Positions 31,712-39,463 of a stretch of 64,000 nt of DNA are shown here, piece after piece (the first letter of the stretch is position 1; every line of letters begins with the position of its first letter). Position numbers and translations under genes: made by a program. The notes beneath the pieces were generated by a model. It did not search any database and was not told where the DNA came from. It worked only from the letters and a program-made list of their open reading frames with translations. Location: NCBI GenBank assembly GCA_016213775.1, contig JACQZR010000146.1, positions 1-64,000 on the forward strand, written 5' to 3'. The DNA is from Acidobacteriota bacterium. GTDB taxonomy: Bacteria; Acidobacteriota; Terriglobia; Bryobacterales; Bryobacteraceae.

Positions 31712-33730
31712 TCATCGGAGTCCATTAGGTCCGTTTTTTCTGCCCGAACGCTGAAACTCCACCAGCGCATTCGCATACTTCGCCTCCCCCGGAGCCAGCG
31801 CCACAGCTAGCCTCGCAAACCCCAGCGCCTCGTTCAGGTCACGCCCCGCAACAATCACCGCGAGATTGTATGCCGCCGCAGCCATCTTCGGATCGGCCGC
31901 CAGCGCGTTCCTGAGCGCCGATTCCGCCTCAGCCGGCCGTGCCATCTCCGCAAGCAGCAGTCCAAGATTGAACAGCACCGCCGCATTGCGAGGCGCCTGT
32001 TGCAGCGCCTGCCGCAAAACCCGTTCCGCATCAGCCGGACGGTTCGCCCGAATGTACGCAATCGAGGCATTGGTCAAAGTGCCCACGCTATCGGGCCGCA
32101 ACCGGATGGCCCTCTCAAAAGCCTGCACCGCATCCGTCGTCTGCTGCCGCCGCAAATAAAAATTCCCGAGGTTCGTGAGCGACACGAAATCATCCGGCCG
32201 CGCGTTGTACGAAGCCAGCAACTCCTCCGTCGCCTCCGCCGATGCCGCAGCCCCCAGCGCGGCAGCCGCCCGAACCCGCACCAGCCGGTACTCGTCACGC
32301 GACGCATTCGCCAGCACACCCCGCGCCACTTCCGTCCCGTCCTCCGCAAGGCCCGCAACCGCCGCCGCCCTTACCAGCGGATGCGGATCACTCGCCTTGG
32401 CAAGATACACCGGCCGCTTCCGGTCATCCTGAGCAGCACGCAGCAACCGCAGCAGCGCCGTCGCGAAGACCGGGTCTTTCGATTCCTCAACCGCCGCCAC
32501 CATCGCAGGCATCCGGCTCCATTCCCGCCGCCGCGCCGCATCCACCAAAGCCGCCCGTTCCATCACTTCACTCTGATACCAGTTCCCATACCACGCCCGC
32601 GCCGCCCCGTCCGCCCACGCCGCACCCTTCTCCGTGTGGCAAAGGTTGCACGCATTCGGCGATTGATACCGCATCGTGGCCGCCGGCGTCGGCGCCCGCA
32701 TCGAATGGTCGCTCCGCGTCATGCTCGCAAACCGAGTCTTCGGCATGTGGCAATCGATGCACCGCGCCGATTTGTGATGCGTATGCGCCCCGGCTCGCGC
32801 CACCAAATCCTGATGACACCCCGCGCAAGCCGCGTCCGGATCGCCGGCCTGCCGGAACCGTCCCGAAGACGTGTGGCAATGCAGGCAATCCAACTGCCCA
32901 CCGCGCACACAAGCGCTCTGCAGCCAGCCAGTGTAAGTGTAGTTCTCGCCCAGGTCGCGCCCATCGGCGTAGAAATCCGTGCTCTCCAGCGTGATCAGAT
33001 CATAGTGGTCAAAGAACCGTTGCCCTGGCTCATAGCGTGCTCCAAGCGGATTCATCTTCGCATGACAAGGCGCGCACGTCTCGTTGCGCTCCCGCGTCCC
33101 AAGCTCAGACATCCTCACCCGGTGCGGATCGCTCCCGTGACACGTCTCGCAATTGATCCCCGCCTCGGCCCACTCCGTCCGATACGTATCACTCGCCGCA
33201 TCGTAATTCGCGCGAAGGTCACTTACGTGGCAGCTATAACAAGACGTGTTAAATGTGAACGCCGCATCGGTCCAAGGCAGCGGTGTAGAAACGCTCTCGG
33301 GATGCGGACGCACCCCACTCGCCGCAACGTCGTACCACCCTTTCCGGCCCACATCGAAAGCAATCGGCAGCACCTGCAATCGCCCGCGTTCCATCGGCGT
33401 CAACAGATAGTACGCGTTCTTCCCGCCCATCACATACGCAACCGGATAACGCCGCCCCCCGTTCTCCATCACAACGCCATCGCGAAACTGGTACGTCGCA
33501 CGCCCAATCCGGACAGCCGCGCCAGCTCCCCAATCGCGTCCCATCGCCGCGCTATAAGCCTGCATCGCCAAACCATGCCGCGATGTCGCCCACTCCTCGT
33601 AGAACGAAGGATGGCACCCCTTGCATTGCGCCGCCGTCAGCGCAGCCGGCTGCAGACGGCGCGAACACCCGGAGCCCAGCAGCGCGAAGATTGTCGCGAC
33701 AAGGAAGGTGCGGCGCCAAAATCGCGACAT
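31712..33730 (-). CDS. Multiheme cytochrome c (eight CxxCH) with HEAT-like and TPR C-terminus
   Basis: A 672-residue exported protein with an N-terminal signal that may be a lipoprotein type ('FALLGSGCSRR'). Eight heme c motifs are visible in order: CKGCH, CYSCH, CETCH, CAPCH, CLHCH, CAGCH, CIDCH and CNLCH, all within residues 36-350, in a cytochrome c554/octaheme-like module. After that come HEAT-like helices (about 390-480, 'HPLVRAAAVAGLAEDG') and at least three TPRs to the C-terminus. It probably passes electrons or binds partners in the periplasm. The donor and acceptor are unknown. Confidence 0.88.
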   Translation of the reverse strand: MSRFWRRTFLVATIFALLGSGCSRRLQPAALTAAQCKGCHPSFYEEWATSRHGLAMQAYSAAMGRDWGAGAAVRIGRATYQFRDGVVMENGGRRYPVAYVMGGKNAYYLLTPMERGRLQVLPIAFDVGRKGWYDVAASGVRPHPESVSTPLPWTDAAFTFNTSCYSCHVSDLRANYDAASDTYRTEWAEAGINCETCHGSDPHRVRMSELGTRERNETCAPCHAKMNPLGARYEPGQRFFDHYDLITLESTDFYADGRDLGENYTYTGWLQSACVRGGQLDCLHCHTSSGRFRQAGDPDAACAGCHQDLVARAGAHTHHKSARCIDCHMPKTRFASMTRSDHSMRAPTPAATMRYQSPNACNLCHTEKGAAWADGAARAWYGNWYQSEVMERAALVDAARRREWSRMPAMVAAVEESKDPVFATALLRLLRAAQDDRKRPVYLAKASDPHPLVRAAAVAGLAEDGTEVARGVLANASRDEYRLVRVRAAAALGAAASAEATEELLASYNARPDDFVSLTNLGNFYLRRQQTTDAVQAFERAIRLRPDSVGTLTNASIAYIRANRPADAERVLRQALQQAPRNAAVLFNLGLLLAEMARPAEAESALRNALAADPKMAAAAYNLAVIVAGRDLNEALGFARLAVALAPGEAKYANALVEFQRSGRKNGPNGLR

Positions 33731-33745
33731 TACCGCTCCGGCTCC

Positions 33746-34885
33746 CTAAATCGTCTGCACCAGCTTCGCCAGCAACGCCGCGCGGTCTGCAATCCGGTCG
33801 ATCAGAATACTCTCATGCGTGGCATGCGCGCCCTCGCCCACTCCGCCGAGTCCGTCCAATGTAGGCACCCCGAGCGCCGCCGTGAAGTTGCCGTCTGATC
33901 CACCGCCCGTCGACGATTCCTCAATCTTCACCCCAAGCTCGCCCGCCAGCTTCTTCGCCGTCTGAAACAACGCGACGACACCCGGCGTCCGCTCCATCGG
34001 CGGACGGTTCAACCCGCCTTCCACAATCACCTTGCATCGCTTGTCCGTCGCCTTCAGCGCCTGGAACTTCTTATCCAACCCCGGCTCATCCTTCAAACGC
34101 GCAACCCGGATATCCACAACCGCCCGCGCCTCCGCCGCAATCACGTTTGACCGCGTGCCACCCGAAATCACGCCAGGGTTCACCGTGAGGCCTTTTTTCA
34201 AATCGGTGAACGTCTCGATTTTCCCGATCTGCCTCGCCAGTTCCACAATCGCTGATGCGCCGGCAGCAAAGTCCACGCCCGCATGCGCCGCCACGCCTTT
34301 CACAATCACGTCATAGCTGCCCACGCCCTTGCGCGCAGTTTTGAGCTTCCCTTCCAACCCGGTGCCCGGCTCCAGAACCAGAACCGCGCTGCTCTTCTTC
34401 GCTTCCTTCTCCGTCACTGGCCGCGACGATTCGCTCCCCACCTCTTCATCAGAATTCAGTTGCAGCACCACCTTCCGCTTCACCGGAATGTCCAGGTCCC
34501 GCAGCGCTCGCATCGCGTAAAGAAAGAACGCCACGCCGCTCTTCATGTCGAGCACGCCCGGACCCCACAACCGCTCCTTATCGCGCCGGAACGGCATGCC
34601 CGCCAACGTCCCCATTCCCCACACCGTATCGGAATGACCCAGCGCCAGGATCTGCCCTTTCTTGCTCTTCCCCGGCAGCAGAAACTCCAGTTGCAGGTGC
34701 TTGCCATACTTGCCGCCCGGAATGGTGCGCGCATTGGCAAGCCCCGCGGCCTTGATCGCAACCAGATCAACAAACCGGTTGACTGCGGCAATGTTGTCAG
34801 AAGGCGACTCGCATTCCACCATCTCTTTGATGAGCTGGATGATGTCGTTCCGGTGGGTCGAAATGTACGAAAGGATAGGGTCCAT
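33746..34885 (-). CDS. Cytoplasmic M20 family metallopeptidase (carboxypeptidase G2-like)
   Basis: A 379-residue di-zinc peptidase without a signal peptide. Ligands and catalytic residues are His84 in 'ALGHSDTVWG', Asp113 in 'GPGVLDMKSG', and Glu147-Glu148 in 'NSDEEVGS'. The dimerisation domain spans about 180-290, and 'EESSTGGGSDGNF' near the C-terminus is the CPDG2-type signature. It likely cleaves C-terminal glutamate or a related residue. It is divergent from fabZ, with 41 bp between the start codons. Confidence 0.9.
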   Translation of the reverse strand: MDPILSYISTHRNDIIQLIKEMVECESPSDNIAAVNRFVDLVAIKAAGLANARTIPGGKYGKHLQLEFLLPGKSKKGQILALGHSDTVWGMGTLAGMPFRRDKERLWGPGVLDMKSGVAFFLYAMRALRDLDIPVKRKVVLQLNSDEEVGSESSRPVTEKEAKKSSAVLVLEPGTGLEGKLKTARKGVGSYDVIVKGVAAHAGVDFAAGASAIVELARQIGKIETFTDLKKGLTVNPGVISGGTRSNVIAAEARAVVDIRVARLKDEPGLDKKFQALKATDKRCKVIVEGGLNRPPMERTPGVVALFQTAKKLAGELGVKIEESSTGGGSDGNFTAALGVPTLDGLGGVGEGAHATHESILIDRIADRAALLAKLVQTI

Positions 34886-34909
34886 AATCTGGCTATTAGG
34901 GCTGCTTGA

Positions 34910-34915
34910 TATAAT
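34910..34915 (+). promoter_or_regulatory. Putative -10 element (TATAAT) of the fabZ-lpxA operon
   Basis: A consensus TATAAT preceded by TTGA ends 11 nt before the fabZ ATG. No Shine-Dalgarno is seen, so the leader would be 4-6 nt or absent. This is the only promoter candidate found for the fabZ-to-tonB chain. Confidence 0.5.
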
Positions 34916-34926
34916 AGCGAGTTTGC

Positions 34927-35373
34927 ATGCCTATCCTGGATATTATGGGGATCCGCGAGATCCTGCCGCATCGCTATCCGATGCTGTTGGTCGACCGGAT
35001 CGTCGAAATGGATCCCGACCGCATCGTCGGCTACAAGAACGTCACCGCCAATGAGCCCTTCTTCATTGGTCATTTTCCCCAGTATCCGGTGATGCCCGGT
35101 GTCCTCATCGTTGAGGCCATGGCGCAGGTCGCCGGTGTCCTTATCCTCAAAGACATCCCCGACAGCAAGAACCGCCCCGTCCTGCTCGCCTCCATCAACG
35201 AAGCCAAGTTCCGCAAGCAGGTGGTCCCCGGCGATCAGCTTCGCATCGAGATGAAGGTCATCAAGCGCCGCTCCCATCTCGCAGTCATGTCCGGCGAAGC
35301 CAGTGTCGACGGCAATGTCGTGGCGCAGGCGGAGCTGATGTGCGTCCTCAGTCCTCCGCAGGAAAAAGCCTAG
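34927..35373 (+). CDS. fabZ: 3-hydroxyacyl-[acyl-carrier-protein] dehydratase
   Basis: A 148-residue hot-dog fold enzyme removing water from beta-hydroxyacyl-ACP in fatty acid elongation. The catalytic pair is visible: His49 in '[15 protein letters not shown]' and Glu63 in '[11 protein letters not shown]'. '[16 protein letters not shown]' is the N-terminal signature. It is first in the operon and stands 6 bp before lpxA, the usual partnership, since both use beta-hydroxyacyl-ACP. An in-frame ATG six codons later is possible. Confidence 0.96.
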   Translation: MPILDIMGIREILPHRYPMLLVDRIVEMDPDRIVGYKNVTANEPFFIGHFPQYPVMPGVLIVEAMAQVAGVLILKDIPDSKNRPVLLASINEAKFRKQVVPGDQLRIEMKVIKRRSHLAVMSGEASVDGNVVAQAELMCVLSPPQEKA

Positions 35374-35379
35374 TCCACC

Positions 35380-36156
35380 ATGGGCGTTCATCCCACCGCG
35401 ATCGTCGATGGCGCCGCCCACGTGGCCGAATCGGCCGAAATCGGCCCCTACTGTATCATCGGCGCCGGTGTCACCATCGGCGAACGCACCCGCCTTTTGG
35501 CCCACGTCTACATCGAAGGCCCCACCACCATCGGTGACGACAACGTGATCTTCCCCTACGCCGTCCTCGGAGTCGCCTCCCCCGATCTCAAGTATCACGG
35601 CGAAACCGCCCACACCGCCATCGGACATCGCAACAAGATCCGCGAATATGTCACCATTCACCGCGGCACCGGCGTCGGCGGTGGACTCACCTCGGTCGGC
35701 GACGACAACCTCTTCATGGCCAATGCCCACGTAGCCCACGATTGCTCCATCGGCAATCACGTCATCATGGCCAACAGCGCAACCCTCGGTGGCCACGTCA
35801 CCGTCGAGGATTGGGCCATCGTCGGTGCATTCAGCGGCGTCCATCAATTCTGCCGCGTCGGCAAACACTGCATCATCGGCGGCTACAGCGTCATTACCCG
35901 CGACGTGCTGCCCTACTCCAACACCACCACGCCCCGCGATGCCAGAAGCTTCGGCCCCAACAAAGTGGGCCTCGAACGCCGCGGCTATTCCAGCGAAACA
36001 ATCCAGGCCCTCCACAAAGCCTTCCGCATTCTCACCCGCGCCAATCTCAACACAGCGCAAGCCATCGAACGCGTGCGCGCCGAACTGCCGGGGAACCGGG
36101 AAGTAGAGGAACTGATCAATTTCATAAAAAGATCCGAGCGCGGTGTCATCAAGTGA
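35380..36156 (+). CDS. lpxA: Acyl-[ACP]--UDP-N-acetylglucosamine O-acyltransferase
   Basis: A 258-residue trimeric left-handed beta-helix enzyme for the first step of lipid A synthesis. Hexapeptide repeats run from residue 1 to about 190 ('HPTAIVDGAAHVAESAEIGP'). The catalytic His lies in 'FMANAHVAHDCSIGNHVIM', matching His125 of the E. coli enzyme, and the C-terminal helical domain follows ('GLERRGYSSETIQALHKAFR'). Its stop overlaps the lpxI start (GTGA). The nearby Gfo/Idh gene raises the possibility that the natural acceptor is UDP-GlcNAc3N rather than UDP-GlcNAc; this is inference. Confidence 0.96.
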   Translation: MGVHPTAIVDGAAHVAESAEIGPYCIIGAGVTIGERTRLLAHVYIEGPTTIGDDNVIFPYAVLGVASPDLKYHGETAHTAIGHRNKIREYVTIHRGTGVGGGLTSVGDDNLFMANAHVAHDCSIGNHVIMANSATLGGHVTVEDWAIVGAFSGVHQFCRVGKHCIIGGYSVITRDVLPYSNTTTPRDARSFGPNKVGLERRGYSSETIQALHKAFRILTRANLNTAQAIERVRAELPGNREVEELINFIKRSERGVIK

Positions 36157-36974
36157 AGTACGGTCTCATTGCCGGCAACGGCCGCTTTCCGATCCTCGCC
36201 CTCGAGGAAGCGCGCAAACTCGGCCATCAGGTGGTGGCTATCGGAATTAAGGAAGAAGCCTCCAAGGAAATTGAAGCGCTCGCATGGCAGTGCCACTGGA
36301 TCTCCCTCGGCCAGTTGAGCAAACTGATTGACATTCTCAAAGCGGAAAATGTCTGCGAACTCATCATGGCCGGACAGGTGAAGCACGTCCAGATCTTCTC
36401 TTCCATCGCCCCCGATTGGCGGCTCGCGAAACTCCTATTCTCCTTGCGCGAAAAGAACACCGACGCCTTGATTGGCGGGGTCGCCAAGGTCCTCGAAGAC
36501 GAAGGCATCCACCTCCGCGACTCCACCGTCCTCCTCAAACCCCTCCTCGCCGCCGAGGGTCCCATCGCCCGCCGCAAACCAAACGACGACGAAGAGAAGG
36601 ACATCCGCTACGGCCGCCGCATCGCCAACGCGCTCGCCGGCTTCGACATCGGCCAGAGCGTCGCCATAGCCGAACGCGCCTGCCTCGCCGTGGAGGCCAT
36701 GGAAGGCACCGACGAAATGCTGCGCCGCGCCGCCTCGCTCGCCAATGGCCGCGGAATCCGGCTCGTCAAAGTCTCGCGCCGCCGCCGTCACATGCTCTTC
36801 GATGTGCCCGTAGCCGGCCCCCAGACCATCCGTACTATGAAGGAAACCGGAGCCACCGCGCTGGCCGTGGATGCAGGCCGCACGCTACTCCTCGATCGCG
36901 ACGAATTGCTCGCAATGGCGAACGAAGCTGGGATCGCCGTTTGTGGATATACACCGGAGGAAACCACTTCATGA
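36153..36974 (+). CDS. lpxI: UDP-2,3-diacylglucosamine pyrophosphatase LpxI
   Basis: A 273-residue protein of the LpxI (DUF1009) family, which replaces LpxH in many non-gamma-proteobacterial Gram-negatives and cleaves UDP-2,3-diacylglucosamine to lipid X. The start 'KYGLIAGNGRFPILALEEAR' is typical. 'MAGQVKHVQIFS' is the central signature, and 'DIGQSVAIAERACLAVEAME' with 'GTDEML' is the C-terminal catalytic region. The GTG start is set by a 4-bp overlap with lpxA; a longer frame to 35742 is an accident of phase. Confidence 0.93.
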   Translation: MKYGLIAGNGRFPILALEEARKLGHQVVAIGIKEEASKEIEALAWQCHWISLGQLSKLIDILKAENVCELIMAGQVKHVQIFSSIAPDWRLAKLLFSLREKNTDALIGGVAKVLEDEGIHLRDSTVLLKPLLAAEGPIARRKPNDDEEKDIRYGRRIANALAGFDIGQSVAIAERACLAVEAMEGTDEMLRRAASLANGRGIRLVKVSRRRRHMLFDVPVAGPQTIRTMKETGATALAVDAGRTLLLDRDELLAMANEAGIAVCGYTPEETTS

Positions 36975-37930
36975 AACGCATCGCTGTCATCGGCGCAGGC
37001 GCATTTGGCCGCAACCATCTGCGCGTCGTGCGCGAATCGGAACGCGCGCACCTCGCCGCCGTGTTCGACATCGACCCCGAACGCACCGCCGCCGCCGCAA
37101 AAGAATTCGGTTGCGAAGCCGCCCCAACACTCGAGTCCTTGTTCGGCCAGGTGGACGGCGCCATTGTCGCCACCCCCACCACTACGCACGCCGATGTCGG
37201 CTGTGCCCTGCTCTCTGCCGGCATCGACGTGCTGGTCGAAAAGCCGGTAGCCCAAGACCTCGCCTCCGCCCAGCGCCTCATCGATGCCGCCGGCACGGAT
37301 CGCATCCTCCAGGTGGGTCACCTCGAACGTTACAACCCCGCCGTACTCGCCCTACGCAAAATCGTCACCATCCCGCTCTTCTTTGAAATCCACCGCATGA
37401 GCGTGTTCACCCCGCGCTCCCTGGACGTCGACGTCGTACTCGATCTCATGATTCACGACATCGATCTCGTCCTCGATCTGACGAAACAAAGCCCCTGCGA
37501 AGTCCGGGCCGCCGGAATCTCTGTCCTGTCCAAAAAGGTGGATATCGCCAACGTCCGCCTCGCCTTCCCCAACGGCTGCGTAACCAATCTCACGTCGAGC
37601 CGCGTCTCAACTGAGAAGGTGCGCAAGATGCGTCTGTTCCAACCCGGCCAATACGTGTCCATCGACTACGGGCGTCAGGACGGAATCGCCGTCGCCGTCT
37701 CCCCTACTCAGCAAATCTCCTTTCAACCGCTCAGCACCACCAAAGTCGAACCCCTCAAAACGCAACTCGACACCTTCCTCGATGCTATGGAGACGCGCAC
37801 TCCCCCGGCGGCCGGTGGACCCCAAGGGCTGCACGCACTCCAGGTTGCCCTCGACATCCTTGATAAAATTGAAGAACACACGGCCCTTGTGGCCAGATCT
37901 CTGGAAACTCAATCTCCGGCATCACAATGA
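36971..37930 (+). CDS. Gfo/Idh/MocA family oxidoreductase (possible UDP-GlcNAc 3-dehydrogenase)
   Basis: A 319-residue NAD(P)-dependent sugar oxidoreductase. The Rossmann loop is 'VIGAGAFGRNHLR' (residues 6-18), the conserved 'EKP' is at residues 90-92, and 'LMIHDIDLVLDL' is the catalytic His/Asp region. It is locked between lpxI and tonB by 4-bp overlaps on both sides. In Leptospira and Acidithiobacillus an enzyme of this family (GnnA) oxidises UDP-GlcNAc at C3 for amide-linked lipid A. Position here fits that job, but no GnnB-type transaminase lies next to it, so the assignment is tentative. Confidence 0.85.
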   Translation: MKRIAVIGAGAFGRNHLRVVRESERAHLAAVFDIDPERTAAAAKEFGCEAAPTLESLFGQVDGAIVATPTTTHADVGCALLSAGIDVLVEKPVAQDLASAQRLIDAAGTDRILQVGHLERYNPAVLALRKIVTIPLFFEIHRMSVFTPRSLDVDVVLDLMIHDIDLVLDLTKQSPCEVRAAGISVLSKKVDIANVRLAFPNGCVTNLTSSRVSTEKVRKMRLFQPGQYVSIDYGRQDGIAVAVSPTQQISFQPLSTTKVEPLKTQLDTFLDAMETRTPPAAGGPQGLHALQVALDILDKIEEHTALVARSLETQSPASQ

Positions 37931-38985
37931 AGTCTGTGGCCGAACCTCCGGTAACTCCCGATCTCGATCTACTCCTCCACCTCGACCATCGCGAAGAAAA
38001 TCGCCGCCTGGTTTCCACCGCTTCTCTATCAGTAATCCTCCACATCGTTTTCCTCGGCTGGCTCTCCACCGTGCAGTTTGAGGCCACGCCGCCCCGCACG
38101 ATCCTCACGGAGATTCAAGCCAGGCGCGTCACCCCTTTGGTGGTCCCGCCCGACGTGAAAGACATCTTCACCCAGAAGGCGCCCAACACCCGCAAACCCG
38201 CCAAGGAGCTCGACGTCCAGGGCCTCGCCGCAAAGGAAGTTACCAAAGCTCCGCCCGCGCGCGCCGCCATCTCGCCGAAGCCCAAGCCGGGCACCCCCGC
38301 ACCATCATTACCGGACGCCCCGCAGATCGCCGCCGCCGCCCCAACTCCATCGGCCCAACTGCCGCCGCCCGGCATCGGCAATTCCAATCAACCCCCTCCG
38401 CCGCAAATCGAGCCCGTGGAAAAACCCAAGCTGACGTTTGAAAGGGTGACCGGCGCGGGCATGGGTTCCGGCTCCTCCAAGGGCGCGCAGTCATCGCCCA
38501 ACGTCCCCATCCCGCTGCCGAAAACCTCCGTCGCCGATTCCATGGCCCGCGTCATGAAACGCCCCGGCGGCGGTCTCGTCGTCGGGCAGGATCTGGACCC
38601 CGCGCCCTCCATCGGCGAAAGCCTCGGCCAGAAGCAGGCGCCCCCCCGCATGGGAAGTCAACTCGAACTCCTCAGCGATCCCCAAGGCGCCGACTTCCGC
38701 CCCTACCTGTTAAAGGTGCTCGCCGCTGTCCGACGCAACTGGTTCGCCGTCATCCCGGAAAGCGCGCGCTACGGCCGTCGCGGCAACGTCGTCATCCAAT
38801 TCAGCATCAGCCGCAATGGAGGCGTGCCAAAACTGGTCATCGCCATCCCCTCCGGCGCCGAACCCCTCGACCGCGCCGCCGTCGCCGGCATCAGCGCCTC
38901 CACCCCCTTCCCACCCCTCCCCGACGATTTCCGCGGCGACACCGTCCGCCTCCAGCTCTCCTTCGTCTATAACGGCCAGCGGTAA
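37927..38985 (+). CDS. TonB/TolA-type energy transducer
   Basis: A 352-residue protein with a short cytoplasmic N-terminus and one membrane helix (about residues 31-49, 'SLSVILHIVFLGWLSTV'). A long Pro/Ala-rich periplasmic spacer runs from about 55 to 250. The C-terminal TonB fold reads 'LLKVLAAVRRNWFAVIPESA' then 'GRRGNVVIQFSISRNGGVPK'. It couples the proton motive force, via ExbBD-like partners not seen here, to outer-membrane transporters. Its ATG overlaps the upstream stop by 4 bp. Its TAA is the first codon of the direct repeat that carries the nurA start. Confidence 0.85.
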   Translation: MKSVAEPPVTPDLDLLLHLDHREENRRLVSTASLSVILHIVFLGWLSTVQFEATPPRTILTEIQARRVTPLVVPPDVKDIFTQKAPNTRKPAKELDVQGLAAKEVTKAPPARAAISPKPKPGTPAPSLPDAPQIAAAAPTPSAQLPPPGIGNSNQPPPPQIEPVEKPKLTFERVTGAGMGSGSSKGAQSSPNVPIPLPKTSVADSMARVMKRPGGGLVVGQDLDPAPSIGESLGQKQAPPRMGSQLELLSDPQGADFRPYLLKVLAAVRRNWFAVIPESARYGRRGNVVIQFSISRNGGVPKLVIAIPSGAEPLDRAAVAGISASTPFPPLPDDFRGDTVRLQLSFVYNGQR

Positions 38986-39092
38986 CATGCGAGGGCACCC
39001 ATGAAATCCCGCCTCGACCCATGGCCTGCCGACTACGAAGCGCCCATCCAGCTTGACGACGACGCCCCCGCAATCGGCGCCACCGTCGACGA
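38983..39092 (+). repeat. Direct repeat copy A: duplicated 5' end of nurA
   Basis: About 108 bp starting at the tonB stop codon match the start of the intact nurA gene (copy C) with roughly six substitutions. They include the AGGG ribosome binding site, the ATG (39001) and the first 30 codons (only Ser for Leu at codon 3 changes the protein). Similarity ends exactly at 'gtcgac', after which a minus-strand vapC relic begins. The frame runs on for 140 codons of unrelated sequence. Confidence 0.92.
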
Positions 39093-39093
39093 A

Positions 39094-39275
39094 TTCGGAA
39101 ACCGAAATCCTTGTTCCACGAAATGCCGGTCGAACGCGAAAGCCACAGTTCTCGGGAGGTTCCGCATCGCAGCGAAACTTGTACAATCCACCAAACTCAG
39201 CTTCCGCCTTCGCCCGGAGAGCAAAGCGCCCATCGCAGTCGCGTGCAGCCGCGCGTCCACCCACTCAATGTTGGA
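39094..39275 (-). pseudogene. Relic of a vapC toxin gene (3' third only)
   Basis: The minus strand encodes 'LLSGRRRKLSLVDCTSFAAM' and 'VAFAFDRHFVEQGFRFP', nearly identical to the C-terminus of the intact VapC at 41342-41737 ('LLSARRRKLSLVDCSSFVVM', 'AAFAFDRHFVEQGFQFP'). The N-terminal two thirds are missing, and the natural stop is lost where the relic meets repeat copy A. It is a dead fragment of the same toxin family as the intact neighbour. Confidence 0.88.
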
Positions 39276-39463
39276 TCGTCCATTCCGGCTGCAAAGCGCC
39301 ACTACTCATAGAACGCTCCGGATCGACCGCTTGTACACCAGTCAGGCATCAACACAAAATCGCCGGCCTTTCGGCATCGTTGCCGCAGGCGTAATCTTCA
39401 ACGCGTTCGGCAAGACTTGGTGATATTCTATTGAACGATCGCCAGCAGTTCCTTGCTAAGCCA

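Noticed and set aside
31698-31722. Repeated GTTCATCGG between the sulfatase and cytochrome genes
   Set aside because: Two copies of nine bases side by side in a 36-bp convergent gap, with no hairpin and no known function.
32000-33898. 632-codon open frame on the plus strand
   Set aside because: It is antisense to the multiheme cytochrome gene, extremely Arg/Pro/His-rich, with no domain.
34543-36060. 505-codon open frame on the minus strand across fabZ and lpxA
   Set aside because: It is antisense to two certain genes; only its last third coincides with the M20 peptidase gene, in another phase.
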